This document shows, piece after piece, positions 23,172 through 33,186 of a stretch of 64,000 bases of DNA; within the stretch, counting starts at the first letter, position 1, and every line of letters begins with the position of its first letter. This stretch comes from Aaosphaeria pasadenensis (Eukaryota > Ascomycota > Dothideomycetes > Pleosporales): NCBI GenBank assembly GCA_022813625.1, contig JAKLMB010000012.1, positions 868,001 to 932,000 of the forward strand, given 5' to 3'. The notes beneath the pieces were generated by a model. The model ran no database searches. It had not been told where the DNA came from and saw only the letters and a program-made list of their open reading frames with translations. Made by a program: the position numbers and the translations under genes.

Positions 23172-23702
23172 GTTTTCTGACTATTAAGAGAATGAATTGT
23201 CCTTCAATGACAATGAGGCAACGAGATTGAGGATACTCAGTGCTTGTCTTTTCCACAGCATTTGAAGTCCATATATGCCTATGCATTTAAACAGGTAGCC
23301 AAGCATGAACTGATGCCGCATCTATTGCGGCGCTAGATTGTACGACTCAATAGCGACAAGGGGATGCATGTGAGTACATCTCGATTCACCCTGGTCAGCC
23401 CCGCTACCATCACTTTAGCCGTCCTACTGCCACGATCGTTGACTACTGCCTACGTAGTCGGATCTCAACCGAATGAGTTATCCCTGCATCTTCTACAGGG
23501 TCTCGGATCTTTCTGCACCGGACGCTTTGATTTCCACCGAATTGTTCGTGGTGTGCCTATGCCAAGCCATGTATGCTACAGTGAGTTTACGCACCTTGAG
23601 CTGCATTCAAGAGGTCTTATTTCGAAACGTTTTCTATACGAAGTTCGACATAAAGATTTACATTTGGCATTATGTGCTTCGCGATGAGAGCCCATGTTAT
23701 GA
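23172..23702. other. GH3 promoter and TF 3' flank
   Basis: Contains the palindrome at 23315-23331. Overlapping plus-strand ORFs at 23364-23706 carry no motif and are not supported. Confidence 0.5.
23315..23331. promoter_or_regulatory. Perfect inverted repeat GCCGCA-N5-TGCGGC upstream of GH3
   Basis: GCCGCATCTATTGCGGC has six-base arms around five bases, centred about 150 bases upstream of the GH3 start codon. The everted CCG-N9-CGG geometry is one that dimeric Zn2Cys6 proteins can bind. The cluster encodes such a protein next door, so this is a candidate operator. Chance occurrence cannot be excluded. Confidence 0.45.
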
Positions 23703-25103
23703 CTAAGTGACAACGCATCTGATCGATTCTTCGACTTTCATGGGCCATTCGAGCCAACGTCGACATTCTTCTGGGATTATAATAAGTACTGAATCTTTAC
23801 GGGCACATTGTTAGAAGATATCTCTACATGATGAATGATTCCAATTAGGCTTACCTATAAGATGCTTCGCCCAACCATCCAAGAACCAAGCTCTGCTTAT
23901 TGTATTGAGCAACGGCGCATAGTACGCCAACACAAGTAGCGCCTTCATATCCGCTTTTCGTACAAGTGTGACAAATTCGTCATTCATAAAGTACAGCCAA
24001 ATGAGAACCATTTTCTGTATAGCTGAGCCGGTATTGATACCACATTCGTTACCATACGTAGCTTCATATATGTTCCTCACGCCTTTAAGAGCAGAGAGGC
24101 AGGTAGATGTACGCTCAGTGTTGGTTTGGTTGGACGTAACAAATTCACGAAGTTTATCCAGAGAAGACATCCAGTCAATTCTCCGGAATCCTTCGACAGC
24201 GCAAGTCGGGCGGGAATCTTCAGGGGGTTCTCCGGAATCCAGGGGTTTCGTGAGGCCTGAAAATAATACAGAAGGTGCAAAGGTCGACCGAATGAGCCGT
24301 ACGCCAGTGGCTAAGGACATCCACCGTCCACTTGTGCCTCCACCTGAATCGCAAATGAGTAAGTCGCTCAGGCTCGTTGGACCCGCAGCAAAGGTGTTGA
24401 GACAGAAAAGCACAGCAGCAACGTAGAGCGCCCCGCAATTCTGGTTGTTTATGTGGGGGAGCTCCTTGTTTAATTCTGCTAGACCGCGTGCACTGTAAAG
24501 CTGGGCAAGTGAACGATAGCGGCAATGTGACCTTTCGTCTCCGGTTCCAAGATGTATTAGGTGATAGGCTGACAGTGAACAAGATAAATATAGAATAGAA
24601 GGTGTCGCAAGCCCAAGCCTCGGAGCGTTGTGTGACCAAAAGTGGGCAATAGGATCATCGCGGCTGTCGGTGCCGGCAAGACTGGGACCTGTAAAGAGGA
24701 TGAATTGATGGAGTAGCTCAGCCTGTGCACTATTCAATGAGAGGTCCTGCTGAGGTTGTAATTGGAGAGCATGAGGGACATGGGATACGATGGCTACCTC
24801 TCTGAAATCGACAGTGTGGAAAAGAGCGGCCCAATTGCGCCGAGGTCGACCTCGCCCACGCTCACGGATTCCAGGCAGTTGTGGAGGCGGCTGCAATCTC
24901 AACCTGATTCCCTGGCTACCTCTATTAGCAGCGGTCTGATCATTTCCTCCTGCATTTGGGAAATGGCAAGGGATCCCAAAGCGTATACAGTTGGCGCATG
25001 AAGGTCTGGCCTCGTCACATTTTACCCTCCGGCTCTTGCAACAAATGCAGCCGTGCCTTGACTTTCGGTGTCCTTTCCTCGAGGAGACAAGGGTCATTTG
25101 CAT
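23703..25103 (-). CDS. Zn(II)2Cys6 regulator of the glycoside cluster (inferred)
   Basis: Exons 25103-23855 and 23770-23703, intron of 84 bases (GTAAGC...CCCAG), 438 residues. The zinc cluster is C19-X2-C22-X6-C29-X6-C36-X2-C39-X6-C46 (HGCICCKSRRVKCDEARPSC). A second basic patch RERGRGRPRRNW follows near residue 93. The start is the ATG at 25103; the longer open frame upstream begins with GTG. The second exon replaces a junk tail with the conserved ending EECRRWLEWPM, typical of sterol-uptake-control (Upc2/Ecm22)-like fungal C6 regulators, so the short intronless reading is wrong. It is divergent from the DUF1593 gene across 498 bases and lies in the middle of the hydrolase/transporter block, so it probably controls that block. 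Confidence 0.88.
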
Positions 25104-25601
25104 CTTGTGATTACAGCAAATGATGCCATTGATCAGATGGTCGCTCAGGTTGTCTGCTTTGGGGCGCAAGTTGATGTTACGAGAATGCGAAAATTCGAGG
25201 TTTCTCGGATTGCTCTCCACATTTTAAGCCGGTTCTGAACTAATATATCATTCAAAGTTTACCCCATCCCGCTCGTCTGATGCGCTAATCCTGCTTGGCA
25301 AACTGGGCATTGTCATAACAACTACAACAACATTATGACGATATTACGAACTGAGTAATCTTAGGCGCCTCATGTAGCATCCATAAAGGTCAGTTTTCGC
25401 TTTATCGGTCAAATTACATCCGAGTGCCTATGCGTTCCCACTCCGGATCATGAAAGCATGTGGAAAGTCCTGTGACAAGATTTCAGTATCGACCTTTGTC
25501 CGCAACATTCTTAAACTTTTGTTGCATATGCTTTCTATATCTTTTGGGCAGCTTTATCTCGTTTGCTTTTTCCTTTTCGCACAGTCACCTAACATCAAGC
25601 C
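25104..25601. promoter_or_regulatory. Divergent promoter, regulator (-) / DUF1593 gene (+)
   Basis: 498 bases between the two start codons, with the CGG-N11-CCG element at 25406-25422 about 180 bases before the plus-strand ATG. Pyrimidine-rich sequence lies just before the plus-strand start. Confidence 0.6.
25406..25422. promoter_or_regulatory. CGG-N11-CCG element
   Basis: CGG at 25406-25408 and CCG at 25420-25422 are separated by 11 bases, the half-site orientation and spacing used by Gal4-type Zn2Cys6 dimers. It lies between a Zn2Cys6 gene and a catabolic gene of the same cluster, where autoregulation plus target control would be expected. Binding is inferred. Confidence 0.45.
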
Positions 25602-27152
25602 ATGACGGATCCTAAAAGGTTTCGGTCGTACAAAAGCAGACCGCGCACTTTCATCATTTCAGACATTTCAAATGAACCAGATGACGCAGAATCCCTCGTC
25701 CGATACTTATTATACGCCAACGAACTAGACACCAGAGGGCTGGTAGCATGCACATCTACACACATGAAGAACCGCACCTGCCCGCAGGATATGGAGTCAA
25801 TCATTGAGGGTTTCGGAAAAGTGGTTCACAATTTGAACAAGCACGTTCACTCGGACAATGCATACCCAGATGCATCGCATCTTCTCGCCCTTGTCAAGTC
25901 TGGCCCGGAGGTCTACGGCAAACTTGCACTGGAGCCAGGTGTCGCCCTGAGCGAAGGCACAAACCTGCTGATTGAAAGGGTTGATGAGTCCGAAGAACCA
26001 CTATGGATTCTCTGTTGGGGAGGCACCAATGTGCTTGCTCAAGCGCTTCAACATATACGAGCCAGTCGGTCCAGCGAAAATTGCACCACATTCTACTCAA
26101 AGTTACGTGTTTATGCAATTTCCGACCAGGATGATACCGGTTTGTGGATTCGAATTCAATTTCCACAGATCCTGTACATCTGCTCCATTCACGGTTGGAG
26201 CCAGTATTCCTGTGCAACGTGGATGGGGATATCTGGGGATGTGGATCGAGGGGGAGCAGATACTACCAAGGTATCAAAACAATGGCTAAGAGAAAATATA
26301 CAACTAGGTCCACTGGGGCAGAAATACCCAGACTTGGAATTCATCATGGAGGGCGATACTCCAACCTTCTTGTATCTCATCCAAAACGGACTGAGTGCAC
26401 CCGAACATCCAGAATGGGGCAGCTGGGGAGGGCGATATGATCCTGTGGATTTGGCGTTGGCAGGAAGGCATTACGCTGATACGACAGATACAGTGTTGGG
26501 TTTAGATGGGAGGTGAGCTTGTATTCCAATGTGAGCATTCGATCTGAATGTGTACTGATCATGCTTTACGTATAGGTCGTACACGTCCAACTTTGCCACG
26601 ATCTGGAGATGGAGGGACGCTTACCAAAACGACTTTGCAGCGCGACTGCAGTGGACACTGACTGACAATATTTCCAAAGCTAATCATGCCCCAGTGGTAA
26701 TCGTAAACGGGAGCGATGGCTCCGAACATCTGGATATAGATGTAGAAGCGGGTGAAACGGTAACGCTGGACGCTTCAGAATCCTACGATCCGGATAACAA
26801 TGAGTTGACGTTTCGGTGGTTCCAATATAAAGAAGTTTCTGTTGCTACTGGACTAATACCCCAACAAATTCCGGACATCGACATGAGGGATATAGGATCG
26901 CAACGTACTGGAAGCATTGTAGAAATCACAGCTCCTCTACCAGGGGTATGTGCGGTGGACATGTTGAGTGGAGAACCTACCAAAGTTGGACACTCGTATC
27001 ATTTTATCCTAGAAGTGAAGGACAACGGCACGCCACCGCTAGTGGCATATAAACGAGTTGTTCTTCGGACTTTGAACAGCCAACTTAAAGGTGGAAGATC
27101 ACAGGCTGTACATACATCATCAGAGTGGATAAATCTCGGGCTCACTCAGTGA
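25602..27152 (+). CDS. DUF1593/Sde0182-like protein (nucleoside-hydrolase fold)
   Basis: Exons 25602-26512 and 26576-27152, intron of 63 bases (GTGAGC...TATAG), 495 residues. The N-terminal two-thirds match the DUF1593 type: FIISDISNEPDDAESLVRYL resembles the Asp-rich metal site of nucleoside hydrolases, and LWILCWGGTNVLAQAL and EGDTPTFLYLIQNGLSAPEH are typical internal blocks. The C-terminal part, from about residue 350, is a beta-sandwich-like domain with GETVTLDASESYDPDNNELT, a PKD/cadherin-like calcium motif. Bacterial relatives are annotated as cellulose-binding proteins and occur with glycan catabolism, but the reaction is not established. There is no signal peptide. Its place in the cluster suggests it acts on a glycoside or sugar intermediate. 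Confidence 0.88.
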
Positions 27153-27994
27153 AAGGGCCGCATTTTCGAATTATCCTTAAAGAGCGAAACTTCTACTCAC
27201 GGGGTCTGGTCATATTGTCGTTTGAATTATCGTAAAAAAAAAGCGAATATGGGATCATAGTTGTAAACGAAAGTGTAATACAACCGTATGACTCAACATT
27301 GTGATTTCCCCTAAACCTCGCAACTTATCCATGAACATGTAGTTACCCCAGATGTTAATCAAATTCCGGGGAAAGGAACTACCGTACAAGGTTGAAGGGA
27401 GTACTCCGTATCATGTGTCAATTTCCATGTAAACGATGCACAGACGTGAGCAAACCGCTCATGATACCCTATTGTAGAATACGACCCCGTGTACCCGCCA
27501 GGAATAATATGGTCTTTGCTTGGCTGGTGTGCCCCAGACGCTTGCGAAAGCGAAAATTCGCTCACTGGTTGAAATGATGGATGCACCCCACATTACCTGC
27601 ATAAGCGCCGGATAGAACCTGGGCCTAATTACCTACTCAGGTAGCGTGTGCCTGGGCACTTGTATTGTAGTTATTCTTGCGAGCGCCTTCTACACTGTAT
27701 ACTCGTCATCGAAGTGCAACAGCCAGATTTCCAAGTTCGGACAAATGCTGCTCGGATGGCTGAATGCCCAGCGCATCAAAATAAGACAAGATGAGTGTGT
27801 GTATTTCCTATGCCAGGCGTAAGTGCAAGTATATAATAAGGTTAGAAGACAAGAGAAGCGGGTTGATTAACTTCCTTCATTGAAGTCATCATTCAAGCCC
27901 ACTTTATAGAGCGCTTGGGCAAAATAAAAATGTTCGTATCCGTCGCCCGTACCTGCAAAATGAAGAGAAAGGAACGGGAAACTTACTATAATCA
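27153..27994. other. Intergenic, promoter of the secreted hydrolase
   Basis: 842 bases, no supportable gene; the largest ORF (75 codons, minus strand, 27359-27586) has no motif. Confidence 0.5.
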
Positions 27995-30040
27995 ATGGAC
28001 AGGCAGACGACTTTGCAATGTATCTCCTTTGCAGTCCTCATATCTTCACTAGCCGCACCCATCTCAGCAGCCGATTGCGTAGCCCTAAACCCAAACGGAC
28101 CTTTACAGATCACCACAGATTGCACTGATCCTCTTTATGGTAGTCCAGTCATCGACCTCGAGGAAAAGGGGAGCGGTTCGACACACTATCACAGAATCGC
28201 CGGCCACTTTAATGGAACTAATGTTGATTTCAACATTTATCTTCCCAAGAAGTCGTCTTGGAAAGGTCACTTTTTCCAACTGACCTATCCTTCGCAGAAT
28301 TCGACCGCAAGTTCCCGTGCAATTGCTTTTGGAACTGATAGCGGCGCCTATACAGTGCAAGCGGCTGGAACTCAAGGATATCGCGCCGATGCGGCTCTTG
28401 CAAAATTTTCGCGCGAAGTTGCGCGGGCTTACTACCAGGAGTCTTCATCCCGCCAGATCCACGGGTATTTGTACGGAGGAAGTGGCGGCTCTTACACCAC
28501 AGTTGCAGCTATGGAGAACACAATCGGCGTTTGGGATGGGGCAGTTATCTTAATCCAGGCAATACCGATAAGCATCCCGAATAACTGGTGCATCCGTGCT
28601 TTCGGATCACTTGTGCTGGGAAAGAAGAAAAATCAACTCATCGATGCTGTCAGCCCAGGTGGCAGTGGTGACCCGTTCAGCGTCCTCAACAACGTGGAGC
28701 GGGCAGCGTTGAAGGAAGTTTCCGCTCTGGGTCTACCACTTTCGTCATTGGAGAACTTCGACGGCGTATTTCGGAATCAATCATATCCGGGCGGTACTGG
28801 GCTTTGGGATGTTCTCCGATTGATAGCAGTACCCAACATTCGAGCTGCGGATCCAACTTTTTCGAACGACTTTTGGACGCAACCTGGATATCTAGGCACA
28901 GAACAATCCTCTCTTGGCGACATGTTCCGAAATAGTCTGATTGAATTCAATGCCACAGTGCAGCATATCACTCAAGACCAAAGCCATGATCTGGTCGAAA
29001 TCGCACTTAATGATACTCCGTCGGGTATCGATACCAATGGTCTTGAATTCAATGTCATATCCGCGAATGGCGATCAACAAGGCTATTTTACTGGCGCTTT
29101 GGACTTACAAACTAATGAAGTAGTTATACATCCGGAGAGTAATGCAACAGTGATGGCGTCAATTACCAATGGTTCACAATTGTACATCAACAATAGATGG
29201 TATCTCGCTACTCACAGCTACTACCGTCATCAAGTACCCGAGAGCAGGGACTTTTATGGTTATGACTTTCTTCGAGATGCAGACGGGCAGCCTCGCTACC
29301 CCCAGCGTTCTTTAACTCTGGGACCGGGGATCGCCAGAGCATCTAGTGGAGGTGGGACCCATACTGGAAATATCACTGGCAAGATAATTGTAATCGATAA
29401 TCTTCAGGACTATGACGCATTCCCATGGCACGCCGATTGGTACCGGAACCAAGTTCAACGAGCCCTCGGCAATCGCTTCAGCAACCATTATCGGCTGTAC
29501 TACGAAGAGCATGCAGATCACCACATGGGCCTTATCCCCGCGGATCAGACAGGTCGAGTCATTGACTGGACGAGTAGCTACGAGCAGATGCTGAATGATT
29601 TGAGCGCCTGGGCGGAAGAAGGGAAACCACCTCCTAAAGACACGCAGTATGCAGTACAGGATGGCCAGATAATACTTCCGGCAACAGCCAAGGCGCGTTA
29701 TGGATTTCAGCCAGTTGTTGAACTGACTGTCAATGGAAGATCACACGCAGAGGTTCGCGTAGGCGACAAAGTAACGTTCAAGGTGTACGCCGAGGCGCCA
29801 CCATCGACTGGGTCGATCGTATCGTTGGAGTGGGACTTCGAAGGAACTGGTAACTATGTGAGAAGCAATAAAAGCAAAATGGGACCAATTCTGGATACAA
29901 AGATTACCCACAGTTACCTGACAGGAGGGATCTATCTTCCTGCTGTTCGGGTTGCTTTACAGAGGGAGGGAGATCCGGAGACGCAATTCAGACGAGTTCT
30001 GAACTTGGGACGCGCGCGTGTGATCGTAAGGTATCAATAG
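27995..30040 (+). CDS. Secreted alpha/beta-hydrolase-like protein with PKD-like C-terminal domain
   Basis: Intronless, 681 residues. Residues 1-26 (MDRQTTLQCISFAVLISSLA...) are a signal peptide. HGYLYGGSGGSYTTVAAMEN looks like a nucleophile elbow. Near the end of the catalytic part, EEHADHHMGLIPAD and YEQMLNDLSAWAEEGKPPP resemble the His-containing segment and closing helix of tannase/feruloyl-esterase-like enzymes. A beta-sandwich follows from about residue 580 (GDKVTFKVYAEAPP, LEWDFEGTGNYV), a PKD-like module. Several NxS/T sequons are present. A Ser-His esterase that trims acyl groups from a plant glycoside before uptake is a reasonable guess, but the exact family is not recognised and the active site is assigned only by position. 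It is the only clearly secreted product of the cluster. Confidence 0.75.
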   Translation: MDRQTTLQCISFAVLISSLAAPISAADCVALNPNGPLQITTDCTDPLYGSPVIDLEEKGSGSTHYHRIAGHFNGTNVDFNIYLPKKSSWKGHFFQLTYPSQNSTASSRAIAFGTDSGAYTVQAAGTQGYRADAALAKFSREVARAYYQESSSRQIHGYLYGGSGGSYTTVAAMENTIGVWDGAVILIQAIPISIPNNWCIRAFGSLVLGKKKNQLIDAVSPGGSGDPFSVLNNVERAALKEVSALGLPLSSLENFDGVFRNQSYPGGTGLWDVLRLIAVPNIRAADPTFSNDFWTQPGYLGTEQSSLGDMFRNSLIEFNATVQHITQDQSHDLVEIALNDTPSGIDTNGLEFNVISANGDQQGYFTGALDLQTNEVVIHPESNATVMASITNGSQLYINNRWYLATHSYYRHQVPESRDFYGYDFLRDADGQPRYPQRSLTLGPGIARASSGGGTHTGNITGKIIVIDNLQDYDAFPWHADWYRNQVQRALGNRFSNHYRLYYEEHADHHMGLIPADQTGRVIDWTSSYEQMLNDLSAWAEEGKPPPKDTQYAVQDGQIILPATAKARYGFQPVVELTVNGRSHAEVRVGDKVTFKVYAEAPPSTGSIVSLEWDFEGTGNYVRSNKSKMGPILDTKITHSYLTGGIYLPAVRVALQREGDPETQFRRVLNLGRARVIVRYQ

Positions 30041-30695
30041 CATGATTGCAATAGGCCCTCGTAGATAATGGTTCTGCAGATAGTAGACAAGCTTGATATT
30101 CATAGAGTCATCTGTTCAAGGGCAAACATGGCAAGTCACGAATATGACGAATTGTTCCTCAAATTACAATGAAAGATTTGAATCTACCATAACTATGGAT
30201 TCAATTCCTCCAAACTGAAGTGAGCTCAAATTCGATTCTGTTCAGGGATAGAGGTATGTGGTCCTCAGCTTGGCAAACTACCCTCAACACAAGCTGAATC
30301 AGGGCAGTGATCCTAACTTGGAAATGCTAACCACTGCCTATTCATAACCGAGTCCCGTGGAGGGCATAAACAGGTGAGAATTCTAGGGCAAATAACCACC
30401 ACCCCGCCTCCAAAATTAGTCCCAAAGTCCTGGGGTTCACGCCGCGAAAGTGTGCACCGAGCACGGTATATCGTTGTCCGAAGTTGAAACTGAAATCCAT
30501 CGATGGCGTAAATTTACCCGGTAGTTCTGCCACAGGTAAATATCACGTATATGCACTTACCTGACGTTTACATGCGGATAGCAGCATTGGCTTTGTATGC
30601 TGATGATCAAGATAATAAAGACGTCCTGCATCTGTTCCGCTTACTATAATCTCTTACTACATCACTAGAGTTCATAATTTCCAGTTGCTTTTACC
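30041..30695. other. Intergenic, GH5 promoter
   Basis: 655 bases without a gene, between two same-strand cluster genes. Confidence 0.5.
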
Positions 30696-32147
30696 ATGGC
30701 GTCAGGCTTCCTTAGAGTTCGCGGAAACAAAATTGTTGACCAGAATGGCGAGGTGGTCATACTGCGAGGGGCATCTCTCGGGGGATCTCTAAAGTAAGTT
30801 GCTCATGGCTACGGCTACATGCCCCATCCGTGACTGATGTATTCGCACAGCATGGAGAACTTTATGAATGGCTACCCTGGCACAGAATCAAGTACTAGGG
30901 CTGCAATGCTCCAAGTCATGGGTACCGAAAATTACGAGTTCTTCTTCGATCGCTTCCACCACTACTTCTTCACCGAGAAGGATGCTGAATTTTTGAAGTC
31001 GTGTGGTCTCAATAGCGTTCGAGTGCCATTTTCATACAAGCACTTCGAAAGCGATCTCAACCCTCGTGTGCTCAAGGAGAACGGTTTCGTCCGGCTCGAT
31101 CGAATCGTCAACATTTGCTCCGCGCATGAGATCTACGTTATTCTCGACATGCATGCTGTCCCTGGTTGCCAAAATTCTGATTGGCATTCCGACAATCACA
31201 CCAGCTATGCTGCTTTCTGGGATTTCAAAGATCACCAGGATCGCACAGTCTGGCTTTGGGAGCAGATTGCCAGGAGATACAAGGATAACACTTGGGTTGC
31301 AGGGTATAACCCACTTAACGAGCCCAGCGACTCGGAGCAAGTGCGAGTCGCGGCTTTTTATGAACGACTCGACCAATCTATCCGCGCGATTGACCCGAAT
31401 CATATGTTCTTTCTTGATGGCAATACGTTCGCAATGGAATGGAAAGGGTTCAAGAGTATCGTACCTAATTCGGTCTATTCTATCCATGACTATAGCATGA
31501 TGGGATTTCCAATTGGGCAGCGATATGTAGGAAGTAGTGAACAAAACGCGAAGCTTCGGCAGCAATATAAGAGGAAGCGCGAGTTCCACGACCAGAATGG
31601 TGTGCCTATTTGGGTGGGAGAATTTGGACCAACATACGAGAATTCAGACCCAGACTCTGCGACTATAAACTTATGCCGATACAATCTGTTGAGGGAACAG
31701 CTTAGAGTATATGATGAGGATCAGCTGTCCTGGAGCATCTGGCTCTACAAAGACATTGGCGTCATGGGCATGATCTCTACATCGCCAAATTCCGCGTGGT
31801 CCTCACTACTGAAACCCTTTTTGGAACGTAAAGCACAGCTCCAGGTAGACAGTTTCACTACCCACAAATCGGAGACGGTTGACAAATTGATCAATGACCT
31901 AGCCGCGTGGATCGATGAAGTGTCGCCAGCTGCCAAACGCACGTATCCCTCCAATTGGGATACCAAGCAGCATATACGCCGAAATACCTTACAAACGTTT
32001 CTTGCTACAAGTCTTTGTGCTGAGTTTGCGGAGTTATTCCGGGGAAAGATGAAGGTGGATTTAGATGAGCTTGCAAGGAGCTATGCATTTGAGAATTGCG
32101 TGCAGCGGGAGGAACTAAATGCTATTCTTGCTAACTGCTCATCTTGA
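30696..32147 (+). CDS. GH5 glycoside hydrolase (beta-glucosidase/glucanase type), no signal peptide
   Basis: Exons 30696-30793 and 30851-32147 around a 57-base intron (GTAAGT...CACAG), 464 residues. Splicing creates GASLGGSLNMENFMNGYPGT, the characteristic N-terminal block of this fungal GH5 group. Catalytic residues: Glu190 in GYNPLNEPSD (acid/base) and Glu290 in PIWVGEFGPTYEN (nucleophile), with HDYSMMGFPIG between them. GH5 retains configuration. Relatives include exo-beta-1,3-glucanases, glucosylceramidases and beta-rutinosidases, but the subfamily cannot be fixed by eye. The N-terminus MASGFLRVRGNKIVDQ is not a signal peptide, unlike the secreted rutinosidases, so an intracellular role with GH78 and GH3 is likely. 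Confidence 0.9.
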
Positions 32148-33186
32148 TACGCACAAATTCTAAGAAATGACAAAATATCTCCAAGGACTGTGAAACATAT
32201 ATGTATAAACCAATTTTATGTGCACTGCCCTACTACAGTCCGTACTACGTTTTGCTCTCAAAGGGCGTTTCACGAAAACATTAGCTTTCGTTCATGAAAC
32301 CCACTGCTTTTCTGAATCATGGAAACATACACCTATCATTTCAAGTGTAGGTAAAGTAGCATCAAAGAAAAACACATGGAAATAATATCACTCTCGTGAA
32401 CAATGTAATATTGGTCCCCATATCGACTCATGATGGAGATTGTCGCATGAATGACCTCTACCATTGGTACATACTGTTGTCGACTAGCGTCAATGCACGA
32501 GAAAGGAGGGTGTGGTGTTCATTCAATCGCGAAACACTGCGCTCTCTATCCTAGGACGGTATTTAGAGTGATATATGACGCCAGTTAGGGTTTGCAATTT
32601 GTCCAACTCTAATTATGCACATTTCAACCGTAATGTCCAGCACCCCCATGACTCTAGTCATCTTTTCAAGAGGTGACTCCAGTTTCTTCCTTCCCGTCCC
32701 TCAATCATCACGAAATTACACTAGGTGACTCAGAGCACTGTATCCATACGTGTTTCACTTGGTAGCTACGTGCACTGACAGGCCAAAAGTCGACCGTTTC
32801 TCGTTACACAATGGATGCTTTATTCCCATTGCTTTAAGTTTCAGCTTGGAACTCTTTGTTCTTATGGCTTTGCCGTTCATTGTGTGAGAGCTAGAAAATG
32901 GCGACCCTAGGGTAACTTGTACTGATTCATCGATGGTGGTCACTTTGTAAACACTGGTTGGATCACCATTTGACGCAAGAACGATGCAAAATGCTTGTAA
33001 CCTGGAAGAGAGTGACCTTTACATAATACAATCAATAGTAGTAGTCAGCAATGGATAGGTTGTTCATAGATGCCCTGAAGGAACTCCACTAGGTGAGAAT
33101 AGCCGCTTAGGTAATCACCTTTGTGATTTTGAGAGACTTCCTTTCTCAGCGATAAACAAACAATCAACCTTTCTCCTCACTTCTCT
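32148..33186. other. Intergenic right of the glycoside cluster
   Basis: Holds the right copy of the dispersed repeat (32767-32932) and otherwise no gene. Confidence 0.5.
32767..32932. repeat. Diverged dispersed repeat, right copy
   Basis: Same orientation as the copy at 13337-13671 and with both shared blocks, AGGCCAAAAGTCGACC through CCATTGC, then GAGAGCTAGAAAATGGCGAC through ACTGATTCATCG, but only about 55 bases between them. It lies about 620 bases beyond the GH5 stop codon. Confidence 0.75.

Noticed and set aside
23811..25220. 469-residue uninterrupted reading of the cluster regulator
   Set aside because: It begins with GTG and ends in a non-conserved tail; splicing 23854-23771 gives the conserved ending and an ATG start is available at 25103.
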